Notes: generated by a model not told the origin, from the sequence alone. Counted from the first letter of the stretch, positions 53,444 through 62,930 are shown. The stretch is DNA of 64,000 nucleotides from Bacteroides muris (ex Afrizal et al. 2022) (GCF_004793475.1 NZ_SRYZ01000012.1:1-64000), one strand, 5' to 3'. Numbers and translations are program-made.

Positions 53444-53743
53444 TCACTTGGCAGGATATATGTCTACGATATCCTTGCGATCGGTAGAGAAATTATATGG
53501 TGAAGGAACCACTTCTTCGATGGTCCTCTCTTCACCGCCCCTTGTCTGTGCGCTTTGCGCATTTCCATACATACCGGCTACTTTCTTCACCACGTCTATA
53601 GTGACTTCATCAATCGGATTGGTTTTCGTTACAAGCACACCTGTTGATGCTACATTCTGTACGTTGTTCTCTTCAATTGCATTTTCGCAGGAATACATCA
53701 GCATTCCCAATAAAAGCAGCAAAAAATAAAATCTGTTTTTCAT
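53444..53743 (-). CDS. short lipoprotein resembling C10-protease propeptide/inhibitor
   Basis: A 99-residue protein with a lipoprotein signal (LLLGMLMYSCENA, lipobox YSC). The region NPIDEVTIDVVKKVAGMYG resembles the propeptide of streptopain-like C10 proteases, but there is no protease domain after it. It could be a stand-alone inhibitor or a truncated gene. It lies within the PUL between a longer lipoprotein and the sulfatase. The family resemblance is tentative. Confidence 0.55.
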   Translation of the reverse strand: MKNRFYFLLLLLGMLMYSCENAIEENNVQNVASTGVLVTKTNPIDEVTIDVVKKVAGMYGNAQSAQTRGGEERTIEEVVPSPYNFSTDRKDIVDIYPAK

Positions 53744-53775
53744 GATATTCTTAAAGTTATTAAACTAGACAAAGC

Positions 53776-53825
53776 AACAATCGGAACTGACCCAAAAGCT
53801 ACTACTTCAAGCCAATCCCGAATTA
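53776..53825. repeat. repeated 3' hairpin element, copy A
   Basis: About 46 bp beginning AATCGGAACTGAC and ending TTCAAGCCAATCCCGAATT; stem AATC(G)GGA/TCCCGATT type. It follows the stop of the lipoprotein gene (53833). Copy B lies at 54540-54585. Confidence 0.7.
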
Positions 53826-53832
53826 TTATAAT

Positions 53833-54396
53833 CTATTCAGTATAATTTGTTTGAAATTCTTCCAGTTCCTCTGCCGTCATCTTCCGATATACAACATAGG
53901 TGTAAAATTTAGTACCATCCGCATTCACTCCCATACACTCCAACAACCTCAATGTCTTATCATCCACTGATAAAATCTGCATGTATAAATCCCTTTCATT
54001 TTCGGACTTCAAAATAATCTTGTTTCGTTCTTCCAAGTAATCATAAGCATATCTATGAGATAAACGTGGTGCATCTGGCATAATAATCCGAGAAAACACC
54101 TTAACAGTTGTCATACTTTCAAAGAAAAGATGATGCGGACTTCCTCCATCCATAACTTCATAAAAATTTTCTTTTTGCCATTTGCCATCAGCCGTTATTT
54201 CATGCGTGGAAACATGTTTCCAACCATTGTTGAGTACAAGCGATTCAAATTTCTCTGTCGACAACGAACGAGCCGAAGAATCATAACACTCTCCATTCTC
54301 ATCAAAATTAAACAATAGCTCATAATCACCACAAGATAAGACAAATAGTAAGAATAAAGAGAAACACAACAATTCTATAATTTTAAACCTTTTCAT
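53833..54396 (-). CDS. PUL lipoprotein of unknown function
   Basis: A 187-residue lipoprotein. The signal is MKRFKIIELLCFSLFLLFVLSC, split as a hydrophobic stretch ending in lipobox LSCG. The mature part contains FESLVLNNGWKHVSTHEI and FYTYVVYRKMTAEELEEFQ and is predicted to be a compact beta-rich (lipocalin-like) domain; no named family is recognised. An in-frame ATG at 54423 would add nine residues. It follows susD in the operon and may be a surface glycan-binding or accessory lipoprotein, by position only. Confidence 0.6.
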   Translation of the reverse strand: MKRFKIIELLCFSLFLLFVLSCGDYELLFNFDENGECYDSSARSLSTEKFESLVLNNGWKHVSTHEITADGKWQKENFYEVMDGGSPHHLFFESMTTVKVFSRIIMPDAPRLSHRYAYDYLEERNKIILKSENERDLYMQILSVDDKTLRLLECMGVNADGTKFYTYVVYRKMTAEELEEFQTNYTE

Positions 54397-54539
54397 AATA
54401 GGAACTATAATATAAAAATTCAATTCATTTTAGCACTATAAATAACATTACATTCTATTATTTTATTGAGTAGAACATACAAGATAAATCCCTAATAAAA
54501 AACTAACCTATCCTGCACTTTTTAGTTATCGAAAGACAT

Positions 54540-54585
54540 AATCGGGACTAACTTAGAAACTACACCTTCAAGTCAATCCCGATTT
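54540..54585. repeat. repeated 3' hairpin element, copy B
   Basis: AATCGGGACTAACTT to CAATCCCGATT, stem AATCGGGA/TCCCGATT. It follows the susD stop (54618) and resembles copy A at 53776-53825 along most of its length. Confidence 0.75.
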
Positions 54586-54617
54586 CAAAGCTATCCTAAT
54601 CTAAAGTCTTTTTGACC

Positions 54618-56480
54618 TCATTTCTTATCTTTATCTTCTTGTCCTGTCGGCCATCCCGGATTCTGCCCAAGGTCAAGATTCTTGCTGATAACAGAAATAG
54701 GAATTGGACGCAAATAATCCTTGTTTGGGTTGAATGAACGACGTGATGTTGCATAATTCGTATTTTCGTAAACATCAATGTATTGTTTTCCATCTTCAGC
54801 TTTGAATACGAAAATAGGATTCAACCCGGCACCTTCCGTACCACCTTTCGTTATAGCACCATCATAACGTGGATCTGCAAAGTCGGAATCTTCCAGACGC
54901 ATCCCCAATACACGCTCTTTCAATTTGTCACCCCATGCCCAACGCATCAAGTCCTGATAACGCAAATATTCGAAGCTCAACTCTACACGACGTTCACGAC
55001 GGATTTCTACCAGCAAGGAAGAAATGCCATATCCGGCATATTTCGGATCCATCTCCGGATTCACTGTCAAATGAGGCATATTAACACGATCACGCAAAAC
55101 GTTGATTGTCTTGTCAAGTACATCTTGAGTACAAGCACCCAATTCTGCTTTAGCTTCTGCATAATTCAACAAAACTTCGGCATAACGGAACAAAGGATAG
55201 TCGTGTGTTTCTTCGTTGAATCCTTTTTTATCTTGTTCACGAATGTAATATTTGATGGGATGATAACCAGTCAACGTAGGCCACCCGTTCATATTACCGA
55301 TACGTGGGAAAGTACGCTTGGCATGTGCGGCATCTTCAAACAAAGCAGCAGCAGCGGCATTACCCGGAGCCAAGAATGTCTGACTCAGGCGCGGGTCACG
55401 ATTAGTGAACTCCTCCTCTGGAGTATCGTTGCTGTAGTCGTGGCTCAAAGCTACCGGTCTCGCCACTCCATCGGCATCCACACAAAGGAAATCATCCACA
55501 AAATCTTTGGTTCCACCATTGCGCAAGTTCAGCGCATAGCCACAAATACGGTGACGTTTCAATCCAGATTCGTACTTTCTATAGAAAATAACCTCTTTGT
55601 TAGGATCCAAATCGTCTGTAGTAAACAGGGCCGTATAATCTTTTGCCGGATTACCTGTGTCATAAATTTCGTAACCCATACCCATCAGCTCTTCACAAGC
55701 ACTTACGCACGCATTCAAGAACTCAGCCTCATCACCCAATTTATGATATTTCCGGTAAGTACCCTCATACAAACCAATACGGGCCTTCAAAGCCAAAGCA
55801 GCTCCTTTTGTCAGACGATTATCCCCCCATTTTTCAGCAGGCAAATAAGAACAAGCAGTATTAATATCATCCAAAACCTGCTTCATCACTTCTTTGCGCG
55901 AAGTACGAGGGCCATACAATTCCTCAACATCATCAGTCCCCAAAGAATGTGTAATTAAAGGTACATCGCCATAAGTCTGCACCATATACAGATAAAACCA
56001 TGCACGGAAGAACAAGGCTTCACCTGCATAACGCTGTCTCACGGTTTCCGAAAGGCTTGTTGCCCGATTATAATTTTCTAAGAACACATTGATACGACGC
56101 AACAATCCCCATGACCAGCTACCATAACTTGGATTTCCTGACGGTTGATTCTCAATACCTGCCGCTACAGCAGCAGCCCATGTCTGACTACCATCCATCG
56201 TCGCAAAATTATCAGACATAGCCTCCATAGAATAAGGACCTGTTATTTTCACAGAATAAGAATCACTATGGAAACCTACCATAAATTTGTAAGTGCCATT
56301 GCTTGCCGCTTCATTATAAATACCATTTGCATAAGCTTTCAAATCTGCTTCGCTCTTCCAATACATGGCATCATTCAAGTTGTTTGTCGGCGTGCGTTCC
56401 AAGAAAGAGTCGTTACATGCAGTCATAGTCAACGCGACCATACCTACTACCATATATTTTCCTATTGTCTTTTTCATCAC
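54618..56480 (-). CDS. susD: SusD-like surface glycan-binding lipoprotein
   Basis: A 620-residue outer-membrane lipoprotein. Signal and lipobox (ALTMTACND, Cys22) are followed by a RagB/SusD helical core: TPTNNLNDAMYWKSEADLKAY near the N-terminus, ALFFRAWFYLYMVQTYGDVPL (TPR-like), YAEVLLNYAEAKAELG and the RRERRVELSFEYLRYQDLMRW segment. It binds the glycan at the surface as the lid of the SusC channel. It lies 12 bp after susC, as usual. A repeated hairpin follows its stop. Confidence 0.95.
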   Translation of the reverse strand: MMKKTIGKYMVVGMVALTMTACNDSFLERTPTNNLNDAMYWKSEADLKAYANGIYNEAASNGTYKFMVGFHSDSYSVKITGPYSMEAMSDNFATMDGSQTWAAAVAAGIENQPSGNPSYGSWSWGLLRRINVFLENYNRATSLSETVRQRYAGEALFFRAWFYLYMVQTYGDVPLITHSLGTDDVEELYGPRTSRKEVMKQVLDDINTACSYLPAEKWGDNRLTKGAALALKARIGLYEGTYRKYHKLGDEAEFLNACVSACEELMGMGYEIYDTGNPAKDYTALFTTDDLDPNKEVIFYRKYESGLKRHRICGYALNLRNGGTKDFVDDFLCVDADGVARPVALSHDYSNDTPEEEFTNRDPRLSQTFLAPGNAAAAALFEDAAHAKRTFPRIGNMNGWPTLTGYHPIKYYIREQDKKGFNEETHDYPLFRYAEVLLNYAEAKAELGACTQDVLDKTINVLRDRVNMPHLTVNPEMDPKYAGYGISSLLVEIRRERRVELSFEYLRYQDLMRWAWGDKLKERVLGMRLEDSDFADPRYDGAITKGGTEGAGLNPIFVFKAEDGKQYIDVYENTNYATSRRSFNPNKDYLRPIPISVISKNLDLGQNPGWPTGQEDKDKK

Positions 56481-56492
56481 TAAGTTACTTTT

Positions 56493-59400
56493 TTAGAATG
56501 TCAGATTAACACCAAATGAATACGTTCTCATAAAAGGATAAAGCATTGAGCCTTCTCCACGGGCAGATTCCGGGTCGTAAGGACCTTTAACCTTGGTAAA
56601 TTCAAACAAGTTCTCACCACTCACATAGACAGAAGCATGAGCCAAACAGATTTTGCTAATCCACTGTTTCGGTAAGTTCCAACCGAAAGTCAAGTTTTTC
56701 ATTCTCATATAAGCAGCATTCTGCAAATAGCGGTCTGTTTTTACCCGGTTTCGTTTATCTGTAGAGCGTACTATCGGAAGATAGGCATTCGGATTTTCCG
56801 GTGTCCAAGAATCGGTCACATGCCATTTCTGTGCATTGTAATATTGCGTTGCTGCCGGCCAGAAAGCCTCACCTCCGGGCCAAAAATCACGTTTGCCCAC
56901 ACCTTGCATAAACATATTCAGATAAAAGTGCTTATAAGTCAGATTAGCAGTAACACCATATTGATAACGCGGAGTAGTGTTACCGATAATCTTCAAGTCA
57001 CCATGATCATTCAGAGTACGGGCACCCGGACTGATTATTTCATCTTGCCCTTTTCCTGTTCCGGGGTTCTGGTTCTTGATTTTAATGTCACCTGCCCCCC
57101 ACAGCACATTTGAGACTTGGCTCTGATTCCACCAATTAGCAGCTTCCTCATCACTTTGGAACAAGCCCTCAGTTTCATAGCCCCAAATTTCACCAATCTT
57201 ATGACCTACATAATAGGTATCAATAGAGTTAGTTGGATTATTATATTTTGTTACTTCTGCCTGAGAGTCGGACAGTACAAAACCAAGTTCGTAACCGAAA
57301 TTTTTTCCGATACGGTCTTTCCAATTGATAGAAAGTTCCCATCCGCGAGTCTTCAATTCTGCAGAGTTGGCAGGAGGAGCAGTCGTACCCAATACATCCG
57401 GATAAGTAGCCTTAATCAACATATCCGAAGTAGTACGCACATAATAATCATAGCTCATATTCAGACGTTGATTGAACAAGCTCATATCCAAGCCCACGTT
57501 CACTGTTTTCACTTTTTCCCAAGTCAGGTCAGCACTTACCAAGTTACCGGGATTGATAGTAGTGGCATATTCGTTTCCAAACAACCAATACTGAGAAGTT
57601 CCATTACTCATAAAAGGAATGTACGGATAATACTTTGTATTTCCACTCCAGCTTGTTGAGGTAATCATCTGGTTACCCAGTTCACCATACGTAGCACGTA
57701 TTTTCAAGTTATCCAGCCAAGAGCGTGTACCCTCCATGAAAGCTTCCTCACTGATACGCCATGCGACCGAAACGGAAGGCAAGAATACGAAACGGTTATC
57801 AGACGGGAACCGGGAAGTACCGTCATAGCGACCGTTCACCTCAAACAGATAGCGGTCGTTATAAATATAGTTCACGCGGAAGAAACCTCCACGCAAAGCC
57901 CATTCATAGCCATCCTGAGCTACCGTATGTATACCGGAACCCAAGCTCAACGAAGGCAGGTTTTCATTCAAGATGTCATTACGCTGGCCACTGAAAGTGG
58001 AGTATTTGGTAAGTTCCTGATTGAAACCAATCATTGCTTTCAGATAATGCTTCTCTGCGAATGTTCTCTCATAATCCGTATAAGCATTGAAAGAGTAATA
58101 ACTTGTATTGTAATTCATCATCTTGTAATAGTTCGTACTTGTATTTCCATAGGTCGTATTGAACGAACCATCAAAAAATGCAATGGGCTTGGAATGATCA
58201 GAAGCTTTTTGGTAATTCAGATTGTAGTTGAAATCAACATGTGCATTCCAACCCTTCAGGATGCTCAGGTCGGCACTTGCTGTCAGCCAAATGTCGTGCT
58301 TGTCGGATTTCTTTCTACCACCGTTCTTCAAAAGAGAATAAGCATTGTTTTCCATATACATGCCTTCAAACTTATCCAACTCGGGATAACGGGCATCTTT
58401 CTGCCAAGCCTGGATAAACTCTGTGGGTTGGCTGTAAACGACACGTGCCCATACATCTTTGTTATTGTAAGAGATAGGTTTATCTGATGTGCTGTAATTA
58501 TACAACGCCTTAAAACCCAACTTCAACCACTTCGTTGTCTGATTTTCTACATTCAGACGTGTATTCAGCCGTTTAAAATTGTCGTCACCGACCTTGTACA
58601 AGCCGTCTTGGTTCAAATAACCTACTGATGTATAAAAACGAGTTTTTTCGTTACCTCCAGAGATGTTCAAGTTATGACGTTGCGTGGGAGCTACCTTTTT
58701 GACCATCAAATCTTTAAAATCCGAGTAACCATAGTAATAAAGCTGTCCGTCAATCACCTCGTATTCAGGATTATTTTTCGGGTCAGCCTCGTATGCCTTC
58801 ATCTTGTCAATAGTTTCTTGCTTATACTTTGTCAGCACACTTCCGTTGATACAAGCCTGATTCATCCACTCGGCAAACTGCGATTGGCTGTCGATGAATT
58901 CCGGCATGATGGACGGTTTGGCAAAAGAGAAGTTACCGGTATAGTTCACTGTAACTTTCTCTGCTTTCTGCGGGCTCTTGGTAGTGACCAATACCACACC
59001 GAACGCAGCACGCACACCATAGATGGCTGATGCGGCGGCATCTTTCAATACAGTTACGTTCGCAATATCATTGGGGTTCACCAAATCAAGACTCATCTCC
59101 ACACCATCTACCAGCACCAGCGGGCTACCACCGTTGATAGAAGTCGTACCACGCACATTGAGCGAAGCAGCTTGTCCCGGCTCACCACTTGTATTCGTAA
59201 TCTGCAAGTTAGGAATGGTACCCTGCAAAGCGCTTGCAGTACTTGTGATAGGTCTTGATTCAAGCACTTTCGAGTCAATCTGGCCAACGGCACCTGTCAA
59301 GTTCACCTTCTTCTGCGAACCATAACCCACTACCACCACTTCTTCCAAAGCCTTGGCGTCCTCGCTCAACTTCACATTGAAAGTAGTCTGTCCGGCCACT

Positions 59401-59732
59401 TTAATCTCCTGGGTCACATATCCGATGAAAGATACCTGCAACACGGCACCTTCGGGCACGTTTGTCAGCGTAAAGTTACCATCTATATCGGTAATCACAC
59501 CGTTGGTAGTTCCCTTCACCAAAACATTGGCACCCGGCACCGGACCGAAGTTGTCCGTCACCACACCTTTCACGGTCTTGCCGGTCTGCGCCACAACCTG
59601 CACAGCATCCGCATCCGAAAGGTTTTCACTACCCACGGGAGCCGCCATCACGCTTGCACCCGAAAGCGTGCAAAACGCTGCACAGAACAGCACCCTTCTT
59701 GAGAAATCAAAAGACACTTTTTTCATTTTCAA
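56493..59732 (-). CDS. susC: SusC-like TonB-dependent outer-membrane receptor
   Basis: A 1079-residue porin for oligosaccharide import. A signal peptide is followed by a carboxypeptidase-regulatory-like domain (about 50-125, VKGVVTDNFGPVPGANVLVKG), a TonB box/plug beginning EEVVVVGYGSQKKVNLTGAV (about 130-150), the plug (about 150-260) and a 22-strand barrel with the terminal YSFGVNLTF. Energy comes from TonB/ExbBD. It is the first gene of the PUL transcript. No TAnnTTTG box is seen upstream, consistent with activation by the HTCS regulator. Confidence 0.96.
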   Translation of the reverse strand: MKMKKVSFDFSRRVLFCAAFCTLSGASVMAAPVGSENLSDADAVQVVAQTGKTVKGVVTDNFGPVPGANVLVKGTTNGVITDIDGNFTLTNVPEGAVLQVSFIGYVTQEIKVAGQTTFNVKLSEDAKALEEVVVVGYGSQKKVNLTGAVGQIDSKVLESRPITSTASALQGTIPNLQITNTSGEPGQAASLNVRGTTSINGGSPLVLVDGVEMSLDLVNPNDIANVTVLKDAAASAIYGVRAAFGVVLVTTKSPQKAEKVTVNYTGNFSFAKPSIMPEFIDSQSQFAEWMNQACINGSVLTKYKQETIDKMKAYEADPKNNPEYEVIDGQLYYYGYSDFKDLMVKKVAPTQRHNLNISGGNEKTRFYTSVGYLNQDGLYKVGDDNFKRLNTRLNVENQTTKWLKLGFKALYNYSTSDKPISYNNKDVWARVVYSQPTEFIQAWQKDARYPELDKFEGMYMENNAYSLLKNGGRKKSDKHDIWLTASADLSILKGWNAHVDFNYNLNYQKASDHSKPIAFFDGSFNTTYGNTSTNYYKMMNYNTSYYSFNAYTDYERTFAEKHYLKAMIGFNQELTKYSTFSGQRNDILNENLPSLSLGSGIHTVAQDGYEWALRGGFFRVNYIYNDRYLFEVNGRYDGTSRFPSDNRFVFLPSVSVAWRISEEAFMEGTRSWLDNLKIRATYGELGNQMITSTSWSGNTKYYPYIPFMSNGTSQYWLFGNEYATTINPGNLVSADLTWEKVKTVNVGLDMSLFNQRLNMSYDYYVRTTSDMLIKATYPDVLGTTAPPANSAELKTRGWELSINWKDRIGKNFGYELGFVLSDSQAEVTKYNNPTNSIDTYYVGHKIGEIWGYETEGLFQSDEEAANWWNQSQVSNVLWGAGDIKIKNQNPGTGKGQDEIISPGARTLNDHGDLKIIGNTTPRYQYGVTANLTYKHFYLNMFMQGVGKRDFWPGGEAFWPAATQYYNAQKWHVTDSWTPENPNAYLPIVRSTDKRNRVKTDRYLQNAAYMRMKNLTFGWNLPKQWISKICLAHASVYVSGENLFEFTKVKGPYDPESARGEGSMLYPFMRTYSFGVNLTF

Positions 59733-59778
59733 TTAGATTAGTTAATAAATAATATATTATATAATGTATGTTTTTCAT

Positions 59779-59809
59779 TTTGTCTTTTCCACTTCTAATG
59801 TTACCTTTG
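59779..59809 (+). promoter_or_regulatory. rightward promoter 300 bp upstream of PL8
   Basis: TTTG (59779-59782), 19-bp spacer, TACCTTTG (59802-59809). No gene starts close after it, so it could make a long PL8 leader or a small RNA. Confidence 0.6.
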
Positions 59810-60049
59810 CCAATCATGCTTTCTCATTCACTTTCTGCAATTCACATCTTTCTTCATGTTTAAGGCAAAATTAACGTTGCAAATCTACGGCTATTATAAT
59901 ACGACGCTTTATCCTTTTTATCATTTCTTTTACTCAAATTCAAAAAAGCCACATAATCACCTATATACCAACATATTGAAAACACACTTAATATCAATTT
60001 CAAAGTACGATTCCCTACCGGATTCCCTTTCAATTATCAATAAAAGCCA

Positions 60050-60057
60050 TACCTTTG
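60050..60057 (+). promoter_or_regulatory. -7 promoter box for PL8 lyase
   Basis: TACCTTTG, 56 bp before the PL8 start. Confidence 0.55.
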
Positions 60058-60113
60058 CATACGCAGTCTTCACACGAATACACATTATATAATATATCAT
60101 AAAAACAATTCAA

Positions 60114-62279
60114 ATGAAAAACCGTATTCTAACCTTCGCAATCCTATTGCTTGCATGGCTTGCTACAAACAGCCAACTACGGGCGCAGCAACCGGCACCC
60201 GCCAACTCCTCCCAAGGAGACAACGAGTATCAACTCCTTATGAAAAAAATCAGACAAGACTTCGCTATCAATCCTCCGGCAAAAGAGATAGAAGAAGCGC
60301 TGAAAACCTACAATGAAGCCGACGGCTCCTTCACCGACGTGGACTATGCGAGCATACAGCGTACAAACTGGCCGCCCTTGCTGCACATAGAGCGACTGTA
60401 TGATTTCGCATTCGCCTATACCACCCCCGGAAACAGCTATTACGGAAATGAAGCCCTCTTCGACAAGATAGTGAAAGGCCTGGAGTACTGGTACGAACGG
60501 AATCCGTGGTGCCACAACTGGTGGTACAACCAGATTGCCGAACCCCAACGCTTGGGTATCATGCTGATTCAGCTGCGCACCGGCAAGAAACAGATTCCCG
60601 CCGAACTGGAAACCAAGACTCTGGACCGCGTACGCAAGGACGGAGGCCATCCCGCCAAATGGACCGGAGCGAACCGCACCGACATTGCCTTGCACTGGAT
60701 ATATCGCGCCTGCCTCACCCAAAACGAAGAAGACCTCGCCCTGGCTCTGGACAACGTCTACAATCCCATTGTATATACCACCAAAGAGGGATTCCAGCAT
60801 GACAACTCTTACTTCCAGCACGGACGGCAGCTCTACATCGGCGGCTACGGAGACGAAATCCTGAAAGGCATCACCCAAGTGGCCATGTACACCCGAGGTA
60901 CCCGCTTCGCCATCCCCCAAGAGAAACTGGCACTGCTGAGCAAATTCATGCGCGAAACGTATTATGCTACCATCCGGGGCCGTCACATGCTGTTCGATGT
61001 ACTGGGCCGTGGCGTGAGCCGCCCAAAAATTACCGACAAGTCGCACACTGCGCTCTTTGCCCGCCGCATGGCTCAACTGGACACTGCACACACTGACGAG
61101 TACAAGGCTATCATCGTCCGCCTCGAAGGAAAAGAGAATGCCGACTATGCCCTCAGCCCGAAACATACGCACTACTACCGTGCCGACTATACCCTGCACG
61201 TACGCCCGCACTACACCTTTGACGTACGCATGGTGTCTACCCGCACTGCACGCTGTGAATACGGCAACGGCGAGAACCTGAAGACTTACTTCATGTCCGA
61301 CGGATGCACCAATATCACCACTACCGGAGACGAATATTTCAATATCTTCCCCGTATGGAACTGGACACGCATACCCGGCACCACCGCCCCGCAGCTCTCT
61401 CCCATCCCCATGGCTCCCAATGACTGGCAGATGCCCGGTACTTCCACTTTCGCCGGCGGCGTGTCGGACAGCCTTTATGGCGTATCGGCCTACGCATACA
61501 GCGACACTCTGACCGGTGTGCACACGGCTGCCCGCAAGGCCTGGTTCTTCTTCGACAATGAAGTGGTATGCCTCGGCACGGACATCCGCTCCACCGCCTC
61601 GGCCGAAGTGAATACTACCGTCAACCAATGCCTGACGGCACAAGACAAGCCGGTTCTGGTGCGTTCCGGCAAAATCGTTACGCCCCAGAAAGCATCCGCA
61701 GCCCACTACCGCTCTCCGCAGTGGGTGCTCCACAACGATGTGGCCTATCTCTTCCCGGACGGCGGGCAGATATCCGTATCCAAGCAGACACAAAGCGGCA
61801 CATGGTATGATATCAACCATACCGCTCCTAAAGATAGCGTACACCAGGATGTCTTCACTTTGAACTTCGACCACGGCATGCAGCCTTCGGGAGCCACATA
61901 CGCCTACATCGTGGTACCCGGCAAGCACACTGCCGATGAAGTGGAGGAATACAGGAAGCACTGCCCCGTCAGCATCGTCAGCAATACCCCCGAAATGCAG
62001 GTGGTACGCAACAAGGAATTGAAGCTGTGGGGAATGGTGTTCTACACTGCAGGCACGTTCAAGCATAAAGAGCTTCAAATAACCGTAGACCATCCTTGCA
62101 CACTCCTCGTCAAAGAAGACGGCAGCTTCCACATTGCCGACCCGGGCCAGACGCAGGAAGACATCCAAGTCAGCCTCCGCCTGCCAGCGTCGAGCAAGAA
62201 GACGGCAACCTTCCGTTGCAGCTTCAAGGAGAGCGGCATTCGGGCAGGGGCTACAAAGGCGTATCGTGCCAAGTTCTGA
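60114..62279 (+). CDS. polysaccharide lyase family 8 (chondroitin AC/hyaluronate lyase type)
   Basis: A 721-residue secreted lyase with a signal peptide (to about residue 24). The N-terminal alpha-toroid carries the PL8 active site. Asn187 is in TGANRTD, His236 and Tyr245 in YFQHGRQLYIGGYG, Arg299 and Arg303 in LGRGVSR; the spacings (49, 9, 54, 4) match those I recall for chondroitin AC lyase. It cleaves uronic-acid-containing chains by beta-elimination. The C-terminal half is the beta-sandwich pair. It is divergent from susC and belongs functionally to the PUL; the product would feed GH105. Confidence 0.9.
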   Translation: MKNRILTFAILLLAWLATNSQLRAQQPAPANSSQGDNEYQLLMKKIRQDFAINPPAKEIEEALKTYNEADGSFTDVDYASIQRTNWPPLLHIERLYDFAFAYTTPGNSYYGNEALFDKIVKGLEYWYERNPWCHNWWYNQIAEPQRLGIMLIQLRTGKKQIPAELETKTLDRVRKDGGHPAKWTGANRTDIALHWIYRACLTQNEEDLALALDNVYNPIVYTTKEGFQHDNSYFQHGRQLYIGGYGDEILKGITQVAMYTRGTRFAIPQEKLALLSKFMRETYYATIRGRHMLFDVLGRGVSRPKITDKSHTALFARRMAQLDTAHTDEYKAIIVRLEGKENADYALSPKHTHYYRADYTLHVRPHYTFDVRMVSTRTARCEYGNGENLKTYFMSDGCTNITTTGDEYFNIFPVWNWTRIPGTTAPQLSPIPMAPNDWQMPGTSTFAGGVSDSLYGVSAYAYSDTLTGVHTAARKAWFFFDNEVVCLGTDIRSTASAEVNTTVNQCLTAQDKPVLVRSGKIVTPQKASAAHYRSPQWVLHNDVAYLFPDGGQISVSKQTQSGTWYDINHTAPKDSVHQDVFTLNFDHGMQPSGATYAYIVVPGKHTADEVEEYRKHCPVSIVSNTPEMQVVRNKELKLWGMVFYTAGTFKHKELQITVDHPCTLLVKEDGSFHIADPGQTQEDIQVSLRLPASSKKTATFRCSFKESGIRAGATKAYRAKF

Positions 62280-62290
62280 GACAGAACGTC

Positions 62291-62330
62291 TGACCAAGGT
62301 CACCGCTTCGCCTGACCTTGGTCATCCTTT
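62291..62330 (+). terminator. terminator of PL8 gene
   Basis: TGACCAAGGTCA (62291-62302) pairs with TGACCTTGGTCA (62313-62324), followed by TCCTTT. Each arm is itself nearly palindromic. Confidence 0.7.
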
Positions 62331-62539
62331 ACCGCATCCTTCACACATTCACCTTTTCCCCAAATCGTCCTATCTATCGGTTTTCCCGGTGAAACCTCTT
62401 TTCTTCACACTGCTGCAACCTGCAGGTATTCCCGCAGTTATCATACGGATTACGTAATTATCCTTGACTACGCATCTATTCCTCTCAGCATAATAATCTA
62501 TAAATCAGCATATAACCACTGCAAAAATCTGCAATTGTT

Positions 62540-62700
62540 TTGCAGTGGCACTGCAACCTATTTGCAGTGACGCTGCAACTATATTTGCAGTGACGCTGCA
62601 ACCTATTCACAGTAATGCTGCAACCTATTCACAGTAATGCTGCAACCTGTTCACAATAATGCTGCAACCTGTTCACAGTAATGCTGCGACCTATTCACAG
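62540..62700. repeat. 22-bp-period array related to array 1 (array 2)
   Basis: Eight units begin at 62540, 62562, 62585, 62607, 62629, 62651, 62673 and 62695. The first three are TTGCAGT-N-CTGCA palindromes like those at 4549-4653; the next five are degenerate (TCACAGTAATGCTGCA). The period is the same 22 bp in both arrays, 58 kb apart. Confidence 0.85.
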
Positions 62701-62930
62701 TGAAATCATGTATAAAAAACGAACGATAAGAAGAAGCATTCAAGGCGATGCTTCTGCATTATTGCGCATGGATATAAGGATTTTTACTACAAAAACAAGC
62801 GATAAACAGTATTTCTTAAATGAAAAAGCCGTGGTACCGGACTGAAAAAGTCCGGTACACATTCATTCAGTCACGCAAAATATTCGTATCTTCGCCAACT
62901 GATAAATAAACATCTAACAAAATCAAGAGA

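Larger units (their letters stand above)
59733..60113. promoter_or_regulatory. divergent regulatory region between susC and PL8 lyase
   Basis: The 381-bp gap has two rightward promoters, at 59779-59809 (TTTG-N19-TACCTTTG) and around 60050-60057 (TACCTTTG). The leftward susC side is AT-rich with no consensus box. An ORF at 59856-60092 is not convincing. HTCS binding sites would lie here but no motif could be assigned. Confidence 0.6.
62280..62930. other. 651-bp intergenic region with terminator and repeat array
   Basis: It contains the PL8 terminator (62291-62330), the 22-bp-period array (62540-62700), a hairpin at 62732-62755 (AGAAGCAT/ATGCTTCT), a 10-bp hairpin at 62834-62858 (GTACCGGACT/AGTCCGGTAC), and a near-consensus -7 box TATCTTCG at 62887-62894 before slyD. 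No gene was seen. Confidence 0.7.

Noticed and set aside
54783..55958. 391-codon + strand ORF
   Set aside because: Shadow of susD on the other strand; the susD frame has clear family motifs.
59856..60092. 78-codon + strand ORF after the isolated promoter
   Set aside because: Tyr/His/Asn-rich sequence with no domain, AT-rich composition and no conserved start; kept only as possible leader RNA.
60177..62303. 708-codon minus-strand ORF
   Set aside because: Antisense to the PL8 lyase with catalytic residues intact; a long open reverse frame is a by-product of codon bias.
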